A stretch of DNA of 64,000 bases from Clavibacter michiganensis (GCA_002150995.1 MDHJ01000001.1:124001-188000); one strand, 5' to 3'. Positions 8,687-18,091 are shown, counted from the first letter of the stretch. Numbers and translations are program-made. Notes: generated from the sequence alone by a model not told the origin.

Positions 8687-10600
8687 TCAGCCCGCGGTCG
8701 GCAGCCACACCCGCATGGTCGACGGGCCGCGGTTGGCCCAGCTCGCGTAGGGCACCAGGGCGACCTCGTCGAGCGGCTCCTGCACCCGGTCCCGGGATCC
8801 GTAGGGCCACCCGTCCGCGTCCGGTCGGATCCGCTCGGCGTGGACGGCGGCTCCGGTGGCCGTGGTGCGCGGGGGTCGGGTCGTGTCGACGGCGACGTCG
8901 TTGACGCTCCCTGCGGGGAGGTCCGTCGACTCGAGCACGAGCACCAGGGGGCCGCGTTCGACGGCGACCTGGCCGCGGACGGCGTCGATCCGGGGATCCG
9001 GAGCCACCCAGCGCGCCTCGATCGGGAACTCCATCGACATCTCGTCCCCGGGACGGAACCGGCCGCGGACCTTCGTCATGCGTCCTTCGTGCCGGGTGCC
9101 GCCGGTCTCGCCGGGGAGGGCGATCCGCGCGGAGCCCGCCCACGCGGGGATGCGCATCGTGAGGTCGACGGGACGGCCGGTGTCCGCGCGCCAGGTGATC
9201 GTGACATCGCCGGCCAACGGGTACCCGCTGCGGACCGACAGGGCGATGGGGGTGCCGTCGTCGAGCGTGGTGTCGATGTCGTAGTCCCCGTACTGATGGA
9301 GCTGGACCCCGGCGGCCGTGCGGGTGGCGAAGGACAGCTCGACGCTCGCGAGCGTGCGCGCCACGTTCGTGGGGCAGCAGGAGACCTCGAACCAGGGCGC
9401 GCGGAGGCTGGCCAGGGCGCGCGCGTTCAGCTCGTCCTCGTCGGGGGCGACCCCGTCGGTCCGCTGGTGGAGCGTGTTCGTGTAGTAGAAGGCCCGGCCG
9501 TCCTCGCGGGGCGACGCCATGACGTTGTTGAGCAGGGTGCGCTCGATGAGGTCCGCGTAGCGGGGGTCGCCGTCCTGCAGGAGCAGTCGCCAGGACAGCA
9601 TGTTCGAGGCGATGCCGGCGCAGGTCTCCGAGTAGGCGCGGTCCGGCGGCAGCTCGAAGTCGGCGCCGTAGGCCTCGTCCTGGTGGTGGGAGCCCATGCC
9701 GCCGGTGATGTACGTGCGGCGGGCGACGGTGTTCTCCCACTGGGTGCGCACGGCGTCGACGAGCTCGTCGTCGCCCGTGTCCACGGCGACGTCGAGGGCG
9801 CCGGCGGCCAGGTAGAGCGCACGGACGGCGTGGCCCCGGAGGACGTGGGCGTCGCGCACGGGCACGTCGTCCTGGAAGTACTCCTGCCCGTACTCGATGG
9901 GCGCCAGCAGGCCGTGGCCGCGGCGTTCGACGAAGAGGCGGGCGAGCTCGATCCAGCGCGGTTCGTCGAGGGCGCGACCGAGCTCGGCCAGGGCGACCTC
10001 GACCTCGGGGTGCCCGCACACGGCGACGCGGCCGTCGGGGCCGAAGGCCTCCCACAGGTGCTCGGCGAGCCGGCCGGCCACGTCGACGAGGGCGTCTCCG
10101 GCTCCGGTACGGGCGGCGGCGACGGCGGCCTGGATGAGGTGCCCCGCGCAGTACAGCTCGTGCCCCCATTCGAGGTCGCTGTAGCGGGGGCGCTGCCAGG
10201 GGCGGCCGAAGGCGGTGTGGATGTACCCGTCGTCGTCCTGCGCGGCGGCGACGCGGGCCACGAGCCGTGCGTAGCGCTCGGCGAGGTGCTCGTCGTGGGT
10301 GCGGCCGAGCTCCCAGGCCATGGCCTCGAGGAGCTTGTAGACCTCGGAGTCGACGAACTCGATCCCGGAGTGCTCCCACTCGGCGGTGTCGGACGCGGCG
10401 CGGTCGAAGTTGCCGGTCCAGCCGATCCGCTCCATCCAGTCTTCGCAGTGCTGGAGGATGACGTCGGCGTTGAGCTGCTGCTTCTCGCCCCAGTAGCCGC
10501 CGGTGAGGCGGATCTCGGTGGCGTCGAGCGGGGTGAGCTTCGCGTGGCGGGGGGCGACGGGGCCGCCGAGGGTCGGGGTGCGGGTGTGGACGGTCGTCAC
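8687..10600 (-). CDS. GH127 beta-L-arabinofuranosidase (DUF1680)
   Basis: A 637-residue cytoplasmic enzyme of the family that removes terminal beta-L-arabinofuranosyl residues, known from bifidobacterial HypBA1 acting on plant hydroxyproline-rich glycoproteins. The (alpha/alpha)6 barrel opens TGGYWGEKQQLNADV. The zinc/cysteine catalytic centre is intact: Glu325 and Cys327 in YSETCAGIASNM, and the pair Cys408-Cys409 in VSCCPTNVART. The start is GTG with AGGAGG six bases upstream. It is the last gene of the importer operon, 35 bases after the second permease. There is no signal peptide, so it should act on imported oligosaccharides. Confidence 0.92.
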   Translation of the reverse strand: MTTVHTRTPTLGGPVAPRHAKLTPLDATEIRLTGGYWGEKQQLNADVILQHCEDWMERIGWTGNFDRAASDTAEWEHSGIEFVDSEVYKLLEAMAWELGRTHDEHLAERYARLVARVAAAQDDDGYIHTAFGRPWQRPRYSDLEWGHELYCAGHLIQAAVAAARTGAGDALVDVAGRLAEHLWEAFGPDGRVAVCGHPEVEVALAELGRALDEPRWIELARLFVERRGHGLLAPIEYGQEYFQDDVPVRDAHVLRGHAVRALYLAAGALDVAVDTGDDELVDAVRTQWENTVARRTYITGGMGSHHQDEAYGADFELPPDRAYSETCAGIASNMLSWRLLLQDGDPRYADLIERTLLNNVMASPREDGRAFYYTNTLHQRTDGVAPDEDELNARALASLRAPWFEVSCCPTNVARTLASVELSFATRTAAGVQLHQYGDYDIDTTLDDGTPIALSVRSGYPLAGDVTITWRADTGRPVDLTMRIPAWAGSARIALPGETGGTRHEGRMTKVRGRFRPGDEMSMEFPIEARWVAPDPRIDAVRGQVAVERGPLVLVLESTDLPAGSVNDVAVDTTRPPRTTATGAAVHAERIRPDADGWPYGSRDRVQEPLDEVALVPYASWANRGPSTMRVWLPTAG

Positions 10601-10635
10601 AGGGATCCTCCTGGGTGGGTGGTGGTCATGGTGCG

Positions 10636-11535
10636 TCAGTCCTTCACGGCGCCGGCGGTGACGCCGGCGGCGACGTAGCGCTGGGCCACCACGAGGAGGA
10701 CGGTCGCGGGGATGGAGGCGACGACGGCGGTGGCCATGATCGAGTTCCACTCCTGGTTGTTGTTGCCGATGTAGCGGTAGATGCCGAGGGTGATGGTCTG
10801 CGCCGTGCCGCCGCTGTTGAGGGTGGAGGAGAAGACGAAGTCGGACCACGCCCAGAGGAACGCGAACAGGCCCACCGTGACGGCGGAGTTGCGGCTGACC
10901 GGCAGCACGATGGACGTGAAGGTGCGCCAGGAGCCCGCGCCGTCGAGCTTCGCGGCGCTCATGAGCTCGTCGGGGATGCCGCGCATGAACGCGGTGAAGA
11001 TGAGCACGCCGAAGGGGACCGCGAGCGTGGAGTCCGCGATGACGAGGCCCCACCACTCGTTGAGGATGCCGAGGTTCAGGTAGATGGCGTAGAAGCCCAT
11101 CGCCATGATGACCTGCGGGATCATCTGGGCGACGATCATCACGAAGCTCAGCGCACCTCCGCCCTTGGGTCGCAGCTTCGCGAGGGAGTACGCCGCCGGG
11201 GCCGCGAGGGCGATCGTGACGACGACGGTGCCGATGCCCACGAGCAGGCTCGTGCCGAGGTAGGGGAGCTGATCGGCGACGACCGCCTGGTAGCCGTCGA
11301 GCGTCGGTGCCGAGGGGAACCAGGAGGGCGGGCTCTGGCGCATCTGCGCGGTGGGGGTGAGGGAGACGTTCACCATCCAGTAGATGGGGAACAGCATGAT
11401 CGCGGTGAGCACGACGCCGATGGCGGTGGTGCCCAGGTGCCGCTTCGGCCGCCGGGTCGCCCCGTGGCGACGGGCCGCGGGCCCGGTGCCGGCGCTGCGT
11501 GCTCCGGCCGGTCGGGGGCGGGTCAGGGTGCTCAT
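10636..11535 (-). CDS. Carbohydrate ABC transporter permease (MalG type)
   Basis: A 299-residue inner-membrane subunit with about six helices. The cytoplasmic N-terminus is basic; the first helix is IGVVLTAIMLFPIYWMVNVSL. The ATPase-docking EAA loop is AAKLDGAGSWRTFTSIVLPVS and the C-terminus is QRYVAAGVTAGAVKD, both typical of CUT1 MalG-type permeases. Its ATG overlaps the stop of the other permease by four bases. It functions with the adjacent binding protein and permease; no ATPase gene is present in the operon. Confidence 0.92.
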   Translation of the reverse strand: MSTLTRPRPAGARSAGTGPAARRHGATRRPKRHLGTTAIGVVLTAIMLFPIYWMVNVSLTPTAQMRQSPPSWFPSAPTLDGYQAVVADQLPYLGTSLLVGIGTVVVTIALAAPAAYSLAKLRPKGGGALSFVMIVAQMIPQVIMAMGFYAIYLNLGILNEWWGLVIADSTLAVPFGVLIFTAFMRGIPDELMSAAKLDGAGSWRTFTSIVLPVSRNSAVTVGLFAFLWAWSDFVFSSTLNSGGTAQTITLGIYRYIGNNNQEWNSIMATAVVASIPATVLLVVAQRYVAAGVTAGAVKD

Positions 11536-12512
11536 GACGCGTCCTGCTTCCTCTGCACGCGCAGGTAGACGAAGCCGCAGACCAGGGCCATGACGATCAG
11601 CAGGTTGCCGACGGCCGCAGCCGGTCCGAAGGAGGGGAGGGTGGAGCCGAAGCCGAGCTGGTACGACCAGATGGCGAAGGTCGTGGAGGCGTCTCCTGGC
11701 CCGCCGCGGGTCATGATCCAGATGATGTCGAACACCTTCAGCGTGTAGACGAGGCCCAGCAGGATCGTGATCGCGGACACCGGGCGCAGCAGCGGGAACG
11801 TGATGCGCCAGAACACCTGCCAGGCGTTCGCGCCGTCGAGGCTGGCGGCCTCGTAGACGTCGCCGGAGATGTTCTGCAGCCCGCTGTAGAGGATCACGAG
11901 GTTGAACGGGATGCCGATCCAGATGTTCGCGATGATCACGCTGGTCAGCGCCCACTGGGGCGAGGTGAGCCAGTTGACCGGCGATCCGCCGGCGGTGCCG
12001 ATGACGGAGTTGATCACGCCGCTGTCGCTGTTCATCATCCACGACCAGGTCGAGGCGCTGACGATGAGCGGCAGCAGCCACGGCACGAGGAACAGCGCCC
12101 GCAGGGTCGCCGAGAGCGGGAACCTCTGGAAGAAGAAGACCGCCAGCGCCATGCCGATCGTGAACTGGAACGCGATGGAGACCCCGGTGAACAGGAGCGT
12201 GTTGACCAGCGCCGGACCGAAGGTGGGGCTGGCGAACACGGCGGTGAAGTTGTCGAGGCCGATGAACGGGGCGCTGCCGTCGACGAAGGAGCGGATCGTG
12301 TAGTCGTGCGTCGAGAGGTCGACGTTGCGGACCAGCGGCCACACGTAGAAGACGCCGAGGTAGGCGACGACGGGGGCGAGGAACGCCCACGCCACGGCCT
12401 GGCCGGCGTCCAGGCGCGTGCGTCGTCGGGGTGCGGTCTCGGGGGAGCGGGACGGGGCGCCCGGGAGGTCCGACGAGCCGGCCTCCGGTCGCTCCATCGT
12501 GTGCGTGCTCAT
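11532..12512 (-). CDS. Carbohydrate ABC transporter permease (MalF type)
   Basis: A 326-residue permease with a disordered basic N-terminus and six helices starting AVAWAFLAPVVAYLGVFYVWP. It has the CUT1 MalF features LFLVPWLLPLIVSASTWSWM and the EAA loop YEAASLDGANAWQVFWRITFP. AGGAGA precedes the ATG. It lies 86 bases after the binding-protein gene, and a strong stem-loop fills that gap, which probably lowers permease expression relative to the binding protein. Confidence 0.92.
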   Translation of the reverse strand: MSTHTMERPEAGSSDLPGAPSRSPETAPRRRTRLDAGQAVAWAFLAPVVAYLGVFYVWPLVRNVDLSTHDYTIRSFVDGSAPFIGLDNFTAVFASPTFGPALVNTLLFTGVSIAFQFTIGMALAVFFFQRFPLSATLRALFLVPWLLPLIVSASTWSWMMNSDSGVINSVIGTAGGSPVNWLTSPQWALTSVIIANIWIGIPFNLVILYSGLQNISGDVYEAASLDGANAWQVFWRITFPLLRPVSAITILLGLVYTLKVFDIIWIMTRGGPGDASTTFAIWSYQLGFGSTLPSFGPAAAVGNLLIVMALVCGFVYLRVQRKQDAS

Positions 12513-12558
12513 GGTTCTCCTGTTCGTGGTGGTGCGTGGCCCTGCATCGCAAGGAGGG

Positions 12559-12590
12559 GAGGGGGCCGCGTGAGCTGCGGCGGCCCCCTC
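12559..12590 (-). terminator. Intra-operon stem-loop between binding protein and permeases
   Basis: GAGGGGGCCGC (12559-12569) and GCGGCCCCCTC (12580-12590) form a perfect 11-bp GC stem with a 10-base loop, just after the binding-protein stop. Such structures stabilise upstream mRNA and partly stop transcription, giving excess binding protein over permeases. It is more likely an attenuator than the operon's end. Confidence 0.65.
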
Positions 12591-12598
12591 GGGTCGTG

Positions 12599-13849
12599 CT
12601 ACTGCGTGAGGGCGGCGGCGGCCTTCTGGGCCTCCTGCAGCGCGGACTCCGGGTCGGCTCCGCCGCTGAGGCTGTTCTGCACGGCCTTCCACATCTGCTC
12701 GGAGATCTTCGGGTAGTCCGTGCCGAGGTCGTCGCTCGTGCGGCCCTTCGCGTCGGAGACCGCGGTCACCCACGGCTCGAGGTCGGGATCCGCGGCGACC
12801 TGCTCGGCCTGCGCGTCCGTGGTGGGGGCGACGTACGACAGCGTCGTGTCGGTGGCGACGAGGTTCTCCGTGCTCGTGAGGCAGGCCTGGATCTTCTCGC
12901 TGACCTCGTAGCGGGCGTCGTCGCTCTGGACGGGGACCGTCAGGAACTCGCCGCCGGTCGGCGCGGGAGCCGCGCCGCCGTCCTTCGCGGGGATCGAGAT
13001 GATGCCGTAGTCGATGCCGGACTCCTTGACGCCGGCGAGCTGCCAGGTGCCGTTCTCACCGAACGCGAAGTCCCCGGTGAGGAACTCCTGCCAGCTCGTC
13101 GTCTGCGTGTTGCCGATGACCGAGTTCGGGGCGTAGCCCTTCTCGACCCAGTCGGTCCAGAGCGTCAGCGCGGAGACGGCGTCGTCGGAGTCGAGCTCGG
13201 TGAGGTCGGCGCCGGAGCCCCAGTACCAGGGCAGGAACTGGAAGCTGCCCTCCTCGGTGCCGATGCCGGAGAACGTGATGCCCTTCTTGCCGGACGCGGT
13301 CACCTTCTCGAGCGCCGCGGTGAGGCTGTCCCAGTCGGTGATGGACGCGGGGTCGACGCCGGCCGCGTCGAGGACCGCCGCGTTGTAGTAGAGGGCGAGG
13401 GTGTTGGCGCCGATGGGGACGCCGTACGTCTTCCCGTCCAGCTGGCCGGCGGCGAGGATGTTCTCCTCGATGCTGCTGGTGTCGGCGCCGGTCTGCTCGG
13501 TGTCGGTCAGCAGGCCGCCCTCGGCGAGGGTCGACACCACGGGGTTGTCGACGAGCAGCAGGTCGGGGCTGTTGCCCTGCTGGCCGGCGAGCAGGGCCTT
13601 GCTGGTGAGGTCCGACGTGTCGTAGCCGGTGCGCTCGACGGTCACGCCGGCGTCCGTGCCGCACTGCTGGACGAGCTTCACCCAGTCGGACGACTCGTCG
13701 AACTGGGGGTACGGGTCCCAGAAGGTGTAGGTGCCGGACGCGGCGTCCGGCGAGTCGCCGGATCCGCCGGCGCAACCGGTGAGCGCCGCGGTCGCGGCGA
13801 GTCCGATGACGGTGACGAGTGCTGCCTTGCGGCGGAAGGACGAGTGCAC
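12599..13849 (-). CDS. Sugar ABC transporter substrate-binding lipoprotein
   Basis: A 416-residue extracellular family 1 (CUT1) binding protein. The GTG start opens a lipoprotein signal with LTGC and the lipid-carrying Cys26. The mature part shows TYTFWDPYPQFDES, SPDLLLVDNPVVSTLAEGG, GKTYGVPIGANTLALYYN and GENGTWQLAGVKESGIDYG, the usual hinge and ligand regions. GAGAGGA lies upstream of the start. It heads the operon of binding protein, two permeases and GH127 enzyme, so its ligand is probably an arabinose-containing oligosaccharide. The ligand is inference from context. Confidence 0.92.
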   Translation of the reverse strand: MHSSFRRKAALVTVIGLAATAALTGCAGGSGDSPDAASGTYTFWDPYPQFDESSDWVKLVQQCGTDAGVTVERTGYDTSDLTSKALLAGQQGNSPDLLLVDNPVVSTLAEGGLLTDTEQTGADTSSIEENILAAGQLDGKTYGVPIGANTLALYYNAAVLDAAGVDPASITDWDSLTAALEKVTASGKKGITFSGIGTEEGSFQFLPWYWGSGADLTELDSDDAVSALTLWTDWVEKGYAPNSVIGNTQTTSWQEFLTGDFAFGENGTWQLAGVKESGIDYGIISIPAKDGGAAPAPTGGEFLTVPVQSDDARYEVSEKIQACLTSTENLVATDTTLSYVAPTTDAQAEQVAADPDLEPWVTAVSDAKGRTSDDLGTDYPKISEQMWKAVQNSLSGGADPESALQEAQKAAAALTQ

Positions 13850-13944
13850 GGGGTTCCTCTCAGGTGGTGCAGGTCTCGCAGAGAGGCACGCGTGGTCGCG
13901 CTTCTCGCCGTCGAGAAAGGATGGTGGGCGCTTGTCGGCTCGGA

Positions 13945-13994
13945 CCGAAAGTGCTTTCGGGTTGAAAGCTATGTCGCCGTCCCTTGCTTGTCAA
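13945..13994 (-). promoter_or_regulatory. Importer-operon promoter and LacI operator
   Basis: On the minus strand a perfect -35 TTGACA (13994-13989) is 17 bases from TAGCTT (13971-13966). Just downstream, where transcription should begin, lies CCGAAAGTGCTTTCGG (13945-13960), with perfect 7-bp arms around a TG centre, the classic LacI-family operator. A repressor here would block the operon 13849-8687. The operator is also upstream of the divergent lacI-type gene. Confidence 0.75.
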
Positions 13995-14013
13995 CACCGA
14001 GATGAACTATTTT
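13984..14013 (+). promoter_or_regulatory. Candidate promoter of the LacI-type regulator
   Basis: TTGCTT (13984-13989) and TATTTT (14008-14013) are 18 bases apart. Transcription would begin near 14020, which rules out the upstream in-frame TTG at 13984 and ATG at 14002 and supports the GTG at 14047. Confidence 0.4.
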
Positions 14014-14046
14014 CGGACGGTGACGTACAGCGGCAATCGGAGTGGG

Positions 14047-15060
14047 GTGTCCGTGGCGACCCTGGCGGACGTGGCCAAGATGGCGGGGGTCTCCATCGCC
14101 ACCGCCTCGAAGGCGCTGAACGGTCGCGCGCAGGTGGCCGAGAGCACCCGGCGACGCGTGCAGGAGGCGGCGTCCGCCCTGTCCTTCACGCCGAACTTCT
14201 TCGCGCGTGCCCTGAACTCCGCCCGCACCGGCACCATCGGCATGGTCACCAGCGACCTCGACAACCGCTTCGTGCTGCCGATACTGCTCGGCGCCGAGGA
14301 CGCGTTCGGCTCCGGGTCGCTGTCGGTGCTCCTCGCGGACGCCCGCGACGACGCCCTCCGCGAGCAGCTGCAGATCGACTCCCTGCTCACCCGTCGGGTG
14401 GACGGCCTGCTCATCGTGGGCCGGACCACCAACCCCCGGCCGCCGGCCGCCGTCCCCGGCGACGTGCCCGTCGTCTACGTCTACGCGCCGTCCACCGGGG
14501 AGGGCGACGTCTCCTTCACGCCCGACAACGTGCAGGCCGGAGCGGAGGCGGCTCGGCACCTCCTCGCGCAGGGTCGCCGCCACCTCGCGCTCGTCAACGG
14601 GGAGTCCTCCTACGCCGCCGCGCGCGACCGCGCCGAGGGCGTCGCCACCACCGTGCGGGAGGCGGGGCTCGAGCTCGTCGGCGGCGACGCCCTGTACGGG
14701 CAGTGGGGCGAGGCGTGGGGACGGGACTGCGCGCGCCTGCTCGTCCGCGGATCCGACCCGGTGGACGCGATCATCGCCGGCAGCGACCACATCGCGCGAG
14801 GGGTCCTCGACACGCTGCGGGACGAGGGGCTCCGCGTCCCGGAGGACGTGGCGGTGATGGGCTTCGACAACTGGGATCTGCTCGTGACCGAGTCGCGGCC
14901 TCCGCTCACCAGCATCGACATGGAGCTCGAGCAGCTCGGCCGGACCGCCGCGCAGCACCTCGTCGACGCCATCGACGGGACGGCCGCGGCGGGAGTGTTC
15001 CCCCAGCCGATCCGCGTCGAGGGACGGGCGTCCACCTCACGCCCGACGGACCCCGCATGA
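14047..15060 (+). CDS. LacI family sugar-responsive repressor
   Basis: A 337-residue regulator. The N-terminal LacI helix-turn-helix and hinge are TLADVAKMAGVSIATASKALNG and SFTPNFFARALNSARTGTIG. The periplasmic-binding-like ligand domain continues with MVTSDLDNRFVLPILLGAED and AVMGFDNWDLLVTESRPPLTSID. GGAG precedes the GTG at 14047; the GTG at 14053 is an alternative. It is divergent from the importer operon with an ideal operator between, so it very probably represses the operon and, through the copy at 8427, the secreted glycosidase. Confidence 0.9.
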   Translation: MSVATLADVAKMAGVSIATASKALNGRAQVAESTRRRVQEAASALSFTPNFFARALNSARTGTIGMVTSDLDNRFVLPILLGAEDAFGSGSLSVLLADARDDALREQLQIDSLLTRRVDGLLIVGRTTNPRPPAAVPGDVPVVYVYAPSTGEGDVSFTPDNVQAGAEAARHLLAQGRRHLALVNGESSYAAARDRAEGVATTVREAGLELVGGDALYGQWGEAWGRDCARLLVRGSDPVDAIIAGSDHIARGVLDTLRDEGLRVPEDVAVMGFDNWDLLVTESRPPLTSIDMELEQLGRTAAQHLVDAIDGTAAAGVFPQPIRVEGRASTSRPTDPA

Positions 15061-15130
15061 CGCACGGCGCGACATCGGCCCTGGGGGCGTCCGTCCTCCT
15101 GCCGGGAAGCGGCTGCCGCCGCTCGGCCCC

Positions 15131-16369
15131 TCACCAGTCGTGCACGGTCCCGTCGGCGAGTCGGTTGAACGGCAGGTAGGCCTTCTCGTAGGGGTACTTG
15201 CCGGCTTCGTCGATGTCGAGCTCGACGCCGATGCCGGGCTGGTCGCCCGGGTGCAGGAACCCGTCCGACCAGGTGAAGGACTGCTGGAAGACGCGGTCGG
15301 TGGCCTCGCCGTGCTGCATGTACTCCTGGATGCCGAAGTTGTGGATCGCGAGCCCGAGGTGCATCGCGGCGGCCATGCCGACGGGGGAGATGTCGGTCGG
15401 TCCGTGCATGCCGGACTTGATCTGGTACTGCGCCGCGTAGTCGAGCACCTTCCGCAGGTGCGTGATCCCCCCGGTGTGCGTCACGGCGGAGCGCACGTAG
15501 TCGATGAGCTGCTCGCGGATGATCTGCTGGTAGTCCCACACCGTGTTGAAGATCTCGCCGATCGCGAGCGGCGTGGTCGTGTGCTGCCGCACGAGCCGGA
15601 GGGCCTCCGGGTTCTCGGCGGGCGTCACGTCCTCCAGCCAGAACAGGTCGTAGGGCTCGAGGCTCTTGCCGAGCTGCGCGGCCTGGATCGGCGTCATCCG
15701 GTGGTGCCCGTCGTGCAGCAGCGGCAGCTCGGGCCCGAACTCGTTCCGCACCGCCTCGAAGACGCCGGGGATGTGGCGCAGGTAGCTGCGGGTGTCCCAG
15801 TCCTCCTCGGCGGGCAGGGCGCCGCGCTGGGCGGGCTCGTGGTCGTAGCGCTTGCCCGCGTTGCCGTCGAAGGTCGCGTTGGAGGCGATGCCGTAGATCG
15901 ATTTGAGGCCCGGCACGCCCGTCTGCACGCGGATCGCCTTGTAGCCCTGCTCCTGGTGCGCGCGCACGCTGTCGAACAGCTCCTCGTTCGACTTGCCGGA
16001 TGCGTGGCCGTACGCGAGGAGCCCGGTGCGGGAGGCGCCGCCGAGCAGCTGGTAGAGCGGCATGCCGGCGGCCTTGGCCTTGATGTCCCAGAGCGCGACG
16101 TCGACGGCGGCGATGGCGGCCATCGTCACCGGGCCGCGCCGCCAGTAGGCGCTGCGGTAGAGGAACTGCCACGTGTCCTCGATCCGGGACGCGTCGCGCC
16201 CGATGAGCAGCGGCGCCACGTGCTCCTGCAGGTACGCGACCACGGCCAGCTCGCGCCCGTTCAGGGTCGCGTCGCCGAGGCCGGTGATGCCGTCCTCGGT
16301 GGTGAGCTTCAGGGTGACGAAGTTGCGGTCGGGGCTGGTGACGATGATCTCGGCGCTGAGGATGTCCAT
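15131..16369 (-). CDS. Mannonate dehydratase family protein (enolase superfamily)
   Basis: A 412-residue acid-sugar dehydratase. The metal ligands are Asp220 (LLHDGHHR), Glu246 ([13 protein letters not shown]) and Glu272 (AIGEIFNT); their 26/26 spacing is exactly that of characterised ManD enzymes. His222 follows the first ligand as in ManD. Other family words are [34 protein letters not shown] and [16 protein letters not shown] lies nine bases before the ATG at 16369. ManD relatives act on D-mannonate or D-gluconate, some very slowly, so its activity needs assay. It lies beside the LacI gene, convergent with it, suggesting a link to the same sugar pathway. Confidence 0.88.
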   Translation of the reverse strand: MDILSAEIIVTSPDRNFVTLKLTTEDGITGLGDATLNGRELAVVAYLQEHVAPLLIGRDASRIEDTWQFLYRSAYWRRGPVTMAAIAAVDVALWDIKAKAAGMPLYQLLGGASRTGLLAYGHASGKSNEELFDSVRAHQEQGYKAIRVQTGVPGLKSIYGIASNATFDGNAGKRYDHEPAQRGALPAEEDWDTRSYLRHIPGVFEAVRNEFGPELPLLHDGHHRMTPIQAAQLGKSLEPYDLFWLEDVTPAENPEALRLVRQHTTTPLAIGEIFNTVWDYQQIIREQLIDYVRSAVTHTGGITHLRKVLDYAAQYQIKSGMHGPTDISPVGMAAAMHLGLAIHNFGIQEYMQHGEATDRVFQQSFTWSDGFLHPGDQPGIGVELDIDEAGKYPYEKAYLPFNRLADGTVHDW

Positions 16370-16482
16370 GCTCGAGTCTCCCCGGAGGGTGGGGTGCGCG
16401 TCCACGGTCGCGCCGGTCGTGCCGCCGCGCGATCGGTAGCCTGGCGACGACGGGGGCGATCGACGATGGTGAGGGATCCCGC

Positions 16483-17346
16483 ATGAGCGACACTCCCGGG
16501 CGCGAGCCCGTGCGCACGACCGGACCCCGTCCGAGCGAGCAGGGGCCCGAGGGCGAGATCCGGCAGGACCGCTTCCTCGGCGACCGCGACCTCACCCGGT
16601 GGGTCACCCCGCTCGGGCGGCTGCTCGCGCGGCTCGTCGAGCGGATCACCCGCGCGCTCGGCCCCTACGCGGCGCTCGTGGTGACGCTCGCCGTGGGCCT
16701 CGCGCTCGCCGTGGGGCTCTCGGCGATCGCCGCGCAGGTCTACGACAACGTGACCGACGCCGACGGGGTCGCCGGCCTCGACAAGCCGCTCCTCGCCTTC
16801 ATGATCGGCCTGCGCTCGCCGTGGCTCGACACGGCGGCGACCGCGTACACCGACATCGCGGGCGTCGTGATCATGCCCGCCATCGCGGTGGTGACGATGC
16901 TGTTCCTGGCGATCCGGCGCCGCTCGTGGACGCCGGTCATCCTCGTCGTCGCGGCCGGCGGCGGATCCCTCCTCCTCACCATCGCAGGCAAGCGCATCAT
17001 CGGCCGCGCCCGCCCCGACCTCGCCGACGCCGTGCCGCCGTACGAGACGTCGCCGTCGTTCCCGAGCGGCCACACGCTGAACGCCGTGGCGATCGCCGGG
17101 ATCCTCGCCTACCTGCTCCTCCTCCGCCAGCACCGCCGGGTGACGCGCGTGCTCTCCATCACGATCGCCGTGGTCTTCGCCGTGACCATCGGCATCTCCC
17201 GCGTGTACCTCGGCCACCACTGGTTCACCGACGTGCTCGCCGCCTTCTTCCTCAGCGGCGCGTGGCTGGCGCTGGTGATCACGGCGCACCGGCTGTACCT
17301 GACGGCGCGGAGGCCTGAGCCGGTGGAAGCGGGCGCCGTCCGGTGA
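16483..17346 (+). CDS. PAP2 family membrane phosphatase
   Basis: A 287-residue lipid phosphatase-like protein with about six membrane helices after a cytoplasmic N-terminus of roughly 60 residues. The three catalytic motifs are complete: [11 protein letters not shown] beginning at Lys170, SFPSGHT with His197, and [12 protein letters not shown] with His246 and Asp250. Family members dephosphorylate phosphatidic acid, undecaprenyl pyrophosphate or similar lipids at the outer membrane face. The neighbours do not reveal the substrate. Confidence 0.9.
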   Translation: MSDTPGREPVRTTGPRPSEQGPEGEIRQDRFLGDRDLTRWVTPLGRLLARLVERITRALGPYAALVVTLAVGLALAVGLSAIAAQVYDNVTDADGVAGLDKPLLAFMIGLRSPWLDTAATAYTDIAGVVIMPAIAVVTMLFLAIRRRSWTPVILVVAAGGGSLLLTIAGKRIIGRARPDLADAVPPYETSPSFPSGHTLNAVAIAGILAYLLLLRQHRRVTRVLSITIAVVFAVTIGISRVYLGHHWFTDVLAAFFLSGAWLALVITAHRLYLTARRPEPVEAGAVR

Positions 17347-17374
17347 CCCGAGCGGCATGTGGGACGGTGGGGAC

Positions 17375-17614
17375 ATGGACGACAGACGCAGGTTCGAGGG
17401 TGACTCCGCGGCACGGGAGCGGCTGACCGGTGAGCCGTCCGCCCGTCAGGTGCTCGTGCTGATCGCGATTGCCGCGTTCCTGTCTGCCTCTGCCCTCGCG
17501 TTCGTCGAGCTCGACTTCGTCATGCGGATCGTCCTCATGGTGGTCGTGATGCTGGTGCTCGTGCTGATCGGCCGGGTCGTCATCCGCCGCATGAACCTCC
17601 GCCGGAACCGCTAG
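17375..17614 (+). CDS. Small two-helix membrane protein, unknown function
   Basis: A 79-residue protein starting MDDRRRFEGDSAARERL, with two membrane helices (VLVLIAIAAFLSASALAFVE and VLMVVVMLVLVLIGRVVI) and a basic tail RRMNLRRNR. The ATG at 17375 follows GGTGGGG; an in-frame ATG six codons upstream is less well placed. It follows the PAP2 gene by 28 bases and may be cotranscribed. No family is recognised. Confidence 0.65.
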   Translation: MDDRRRFEGDSAARERLTGEPSARQVLVLIAIAAFLSASALAFVELDFVMRIVLMVVVMLVLVLIGRVVIRRMNLRRNR

Positions 17615-17652
17615 CCCGACGGCACGCGGTCGCTGCGTGGGACGCTTGCCGC

Positions 17653-18075
17653 ATGGACCTCCCGGTGACGCGCGCGCTCACCATCCCCGCGGCAGAGCTG
17701 CGATGGCGGTTCTCCCGGTCGTCGGGGCCCGGCGGGCAGCACGTGAACACGTCGGACAGCCGCGTGCAGCTCACGTGGGACATCGCGGGGTCGCTCGTGC
17801 TGGGGAACGCCCAGCGCGAGCGGATCCTCGAGCGGCTCGGCCGGCGCCTGGTCGCGGGCACCATCACCGTGACGGTCTCCGAGGAGCGGTCGCAGCTGCG
17901 GAACCGCGTGGCCGCGCTCGACGCGCTCCGCGAGCTCGTGGCCGACGCGCTGGCCCCGCCCGCGGCGCAGCGGCGCCCGACGCGGCCGACCCGCGGATCC
18001 GAGAGACGGCGTCAGGCCGCCAAGACGCAGCGCTCGGCGACCAAGCAGCATCGCCGGCGCCCGATCGGCGACTGA
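17653..18075 (+). CDS. arfB: Alternative ribosome-rescue peptidyl-tRNA hydrolase ArfB
   Basis: A 140-residue release-factor-like protein. The catalytic GGQ is residues 27-29 in SSGPGGQHVNTSDSRVQL, as in ArfB/YaeJ, which enters stalled ribosomes and hydrolyses the stuck peptidyl-tRNA. The C-terminal tail is strongly basic (RGSERRRQAAKTQRSATK), as needed to occupy the empty mRNA channel. Length and domain order match the family. Confidence 0.92.
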   Translation: MDLPVTRALTIPAAELRWRFSRSSGPGGQHVNTSDSRVQLTWDIAGSLVLGNAQRERILERLGRRLVAGTITVTVSEERSQLRNRVAALDALRELVADALAPPAAQRRPTRPTRGSERRRQAAKTQRSATKQHRRRPIGD

Positions 18076-18091
18076 CGGCTGAGCCGGCGAC

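Noticed and set aside
10600..10629. Ten-codon frame (MTTTHPGGSL) whose stop overlaps the GTG of the GH127 gene
   Set aside because: It contains the GH127 ribosome site itself and has no ribosome site of its own; it is probably chance.
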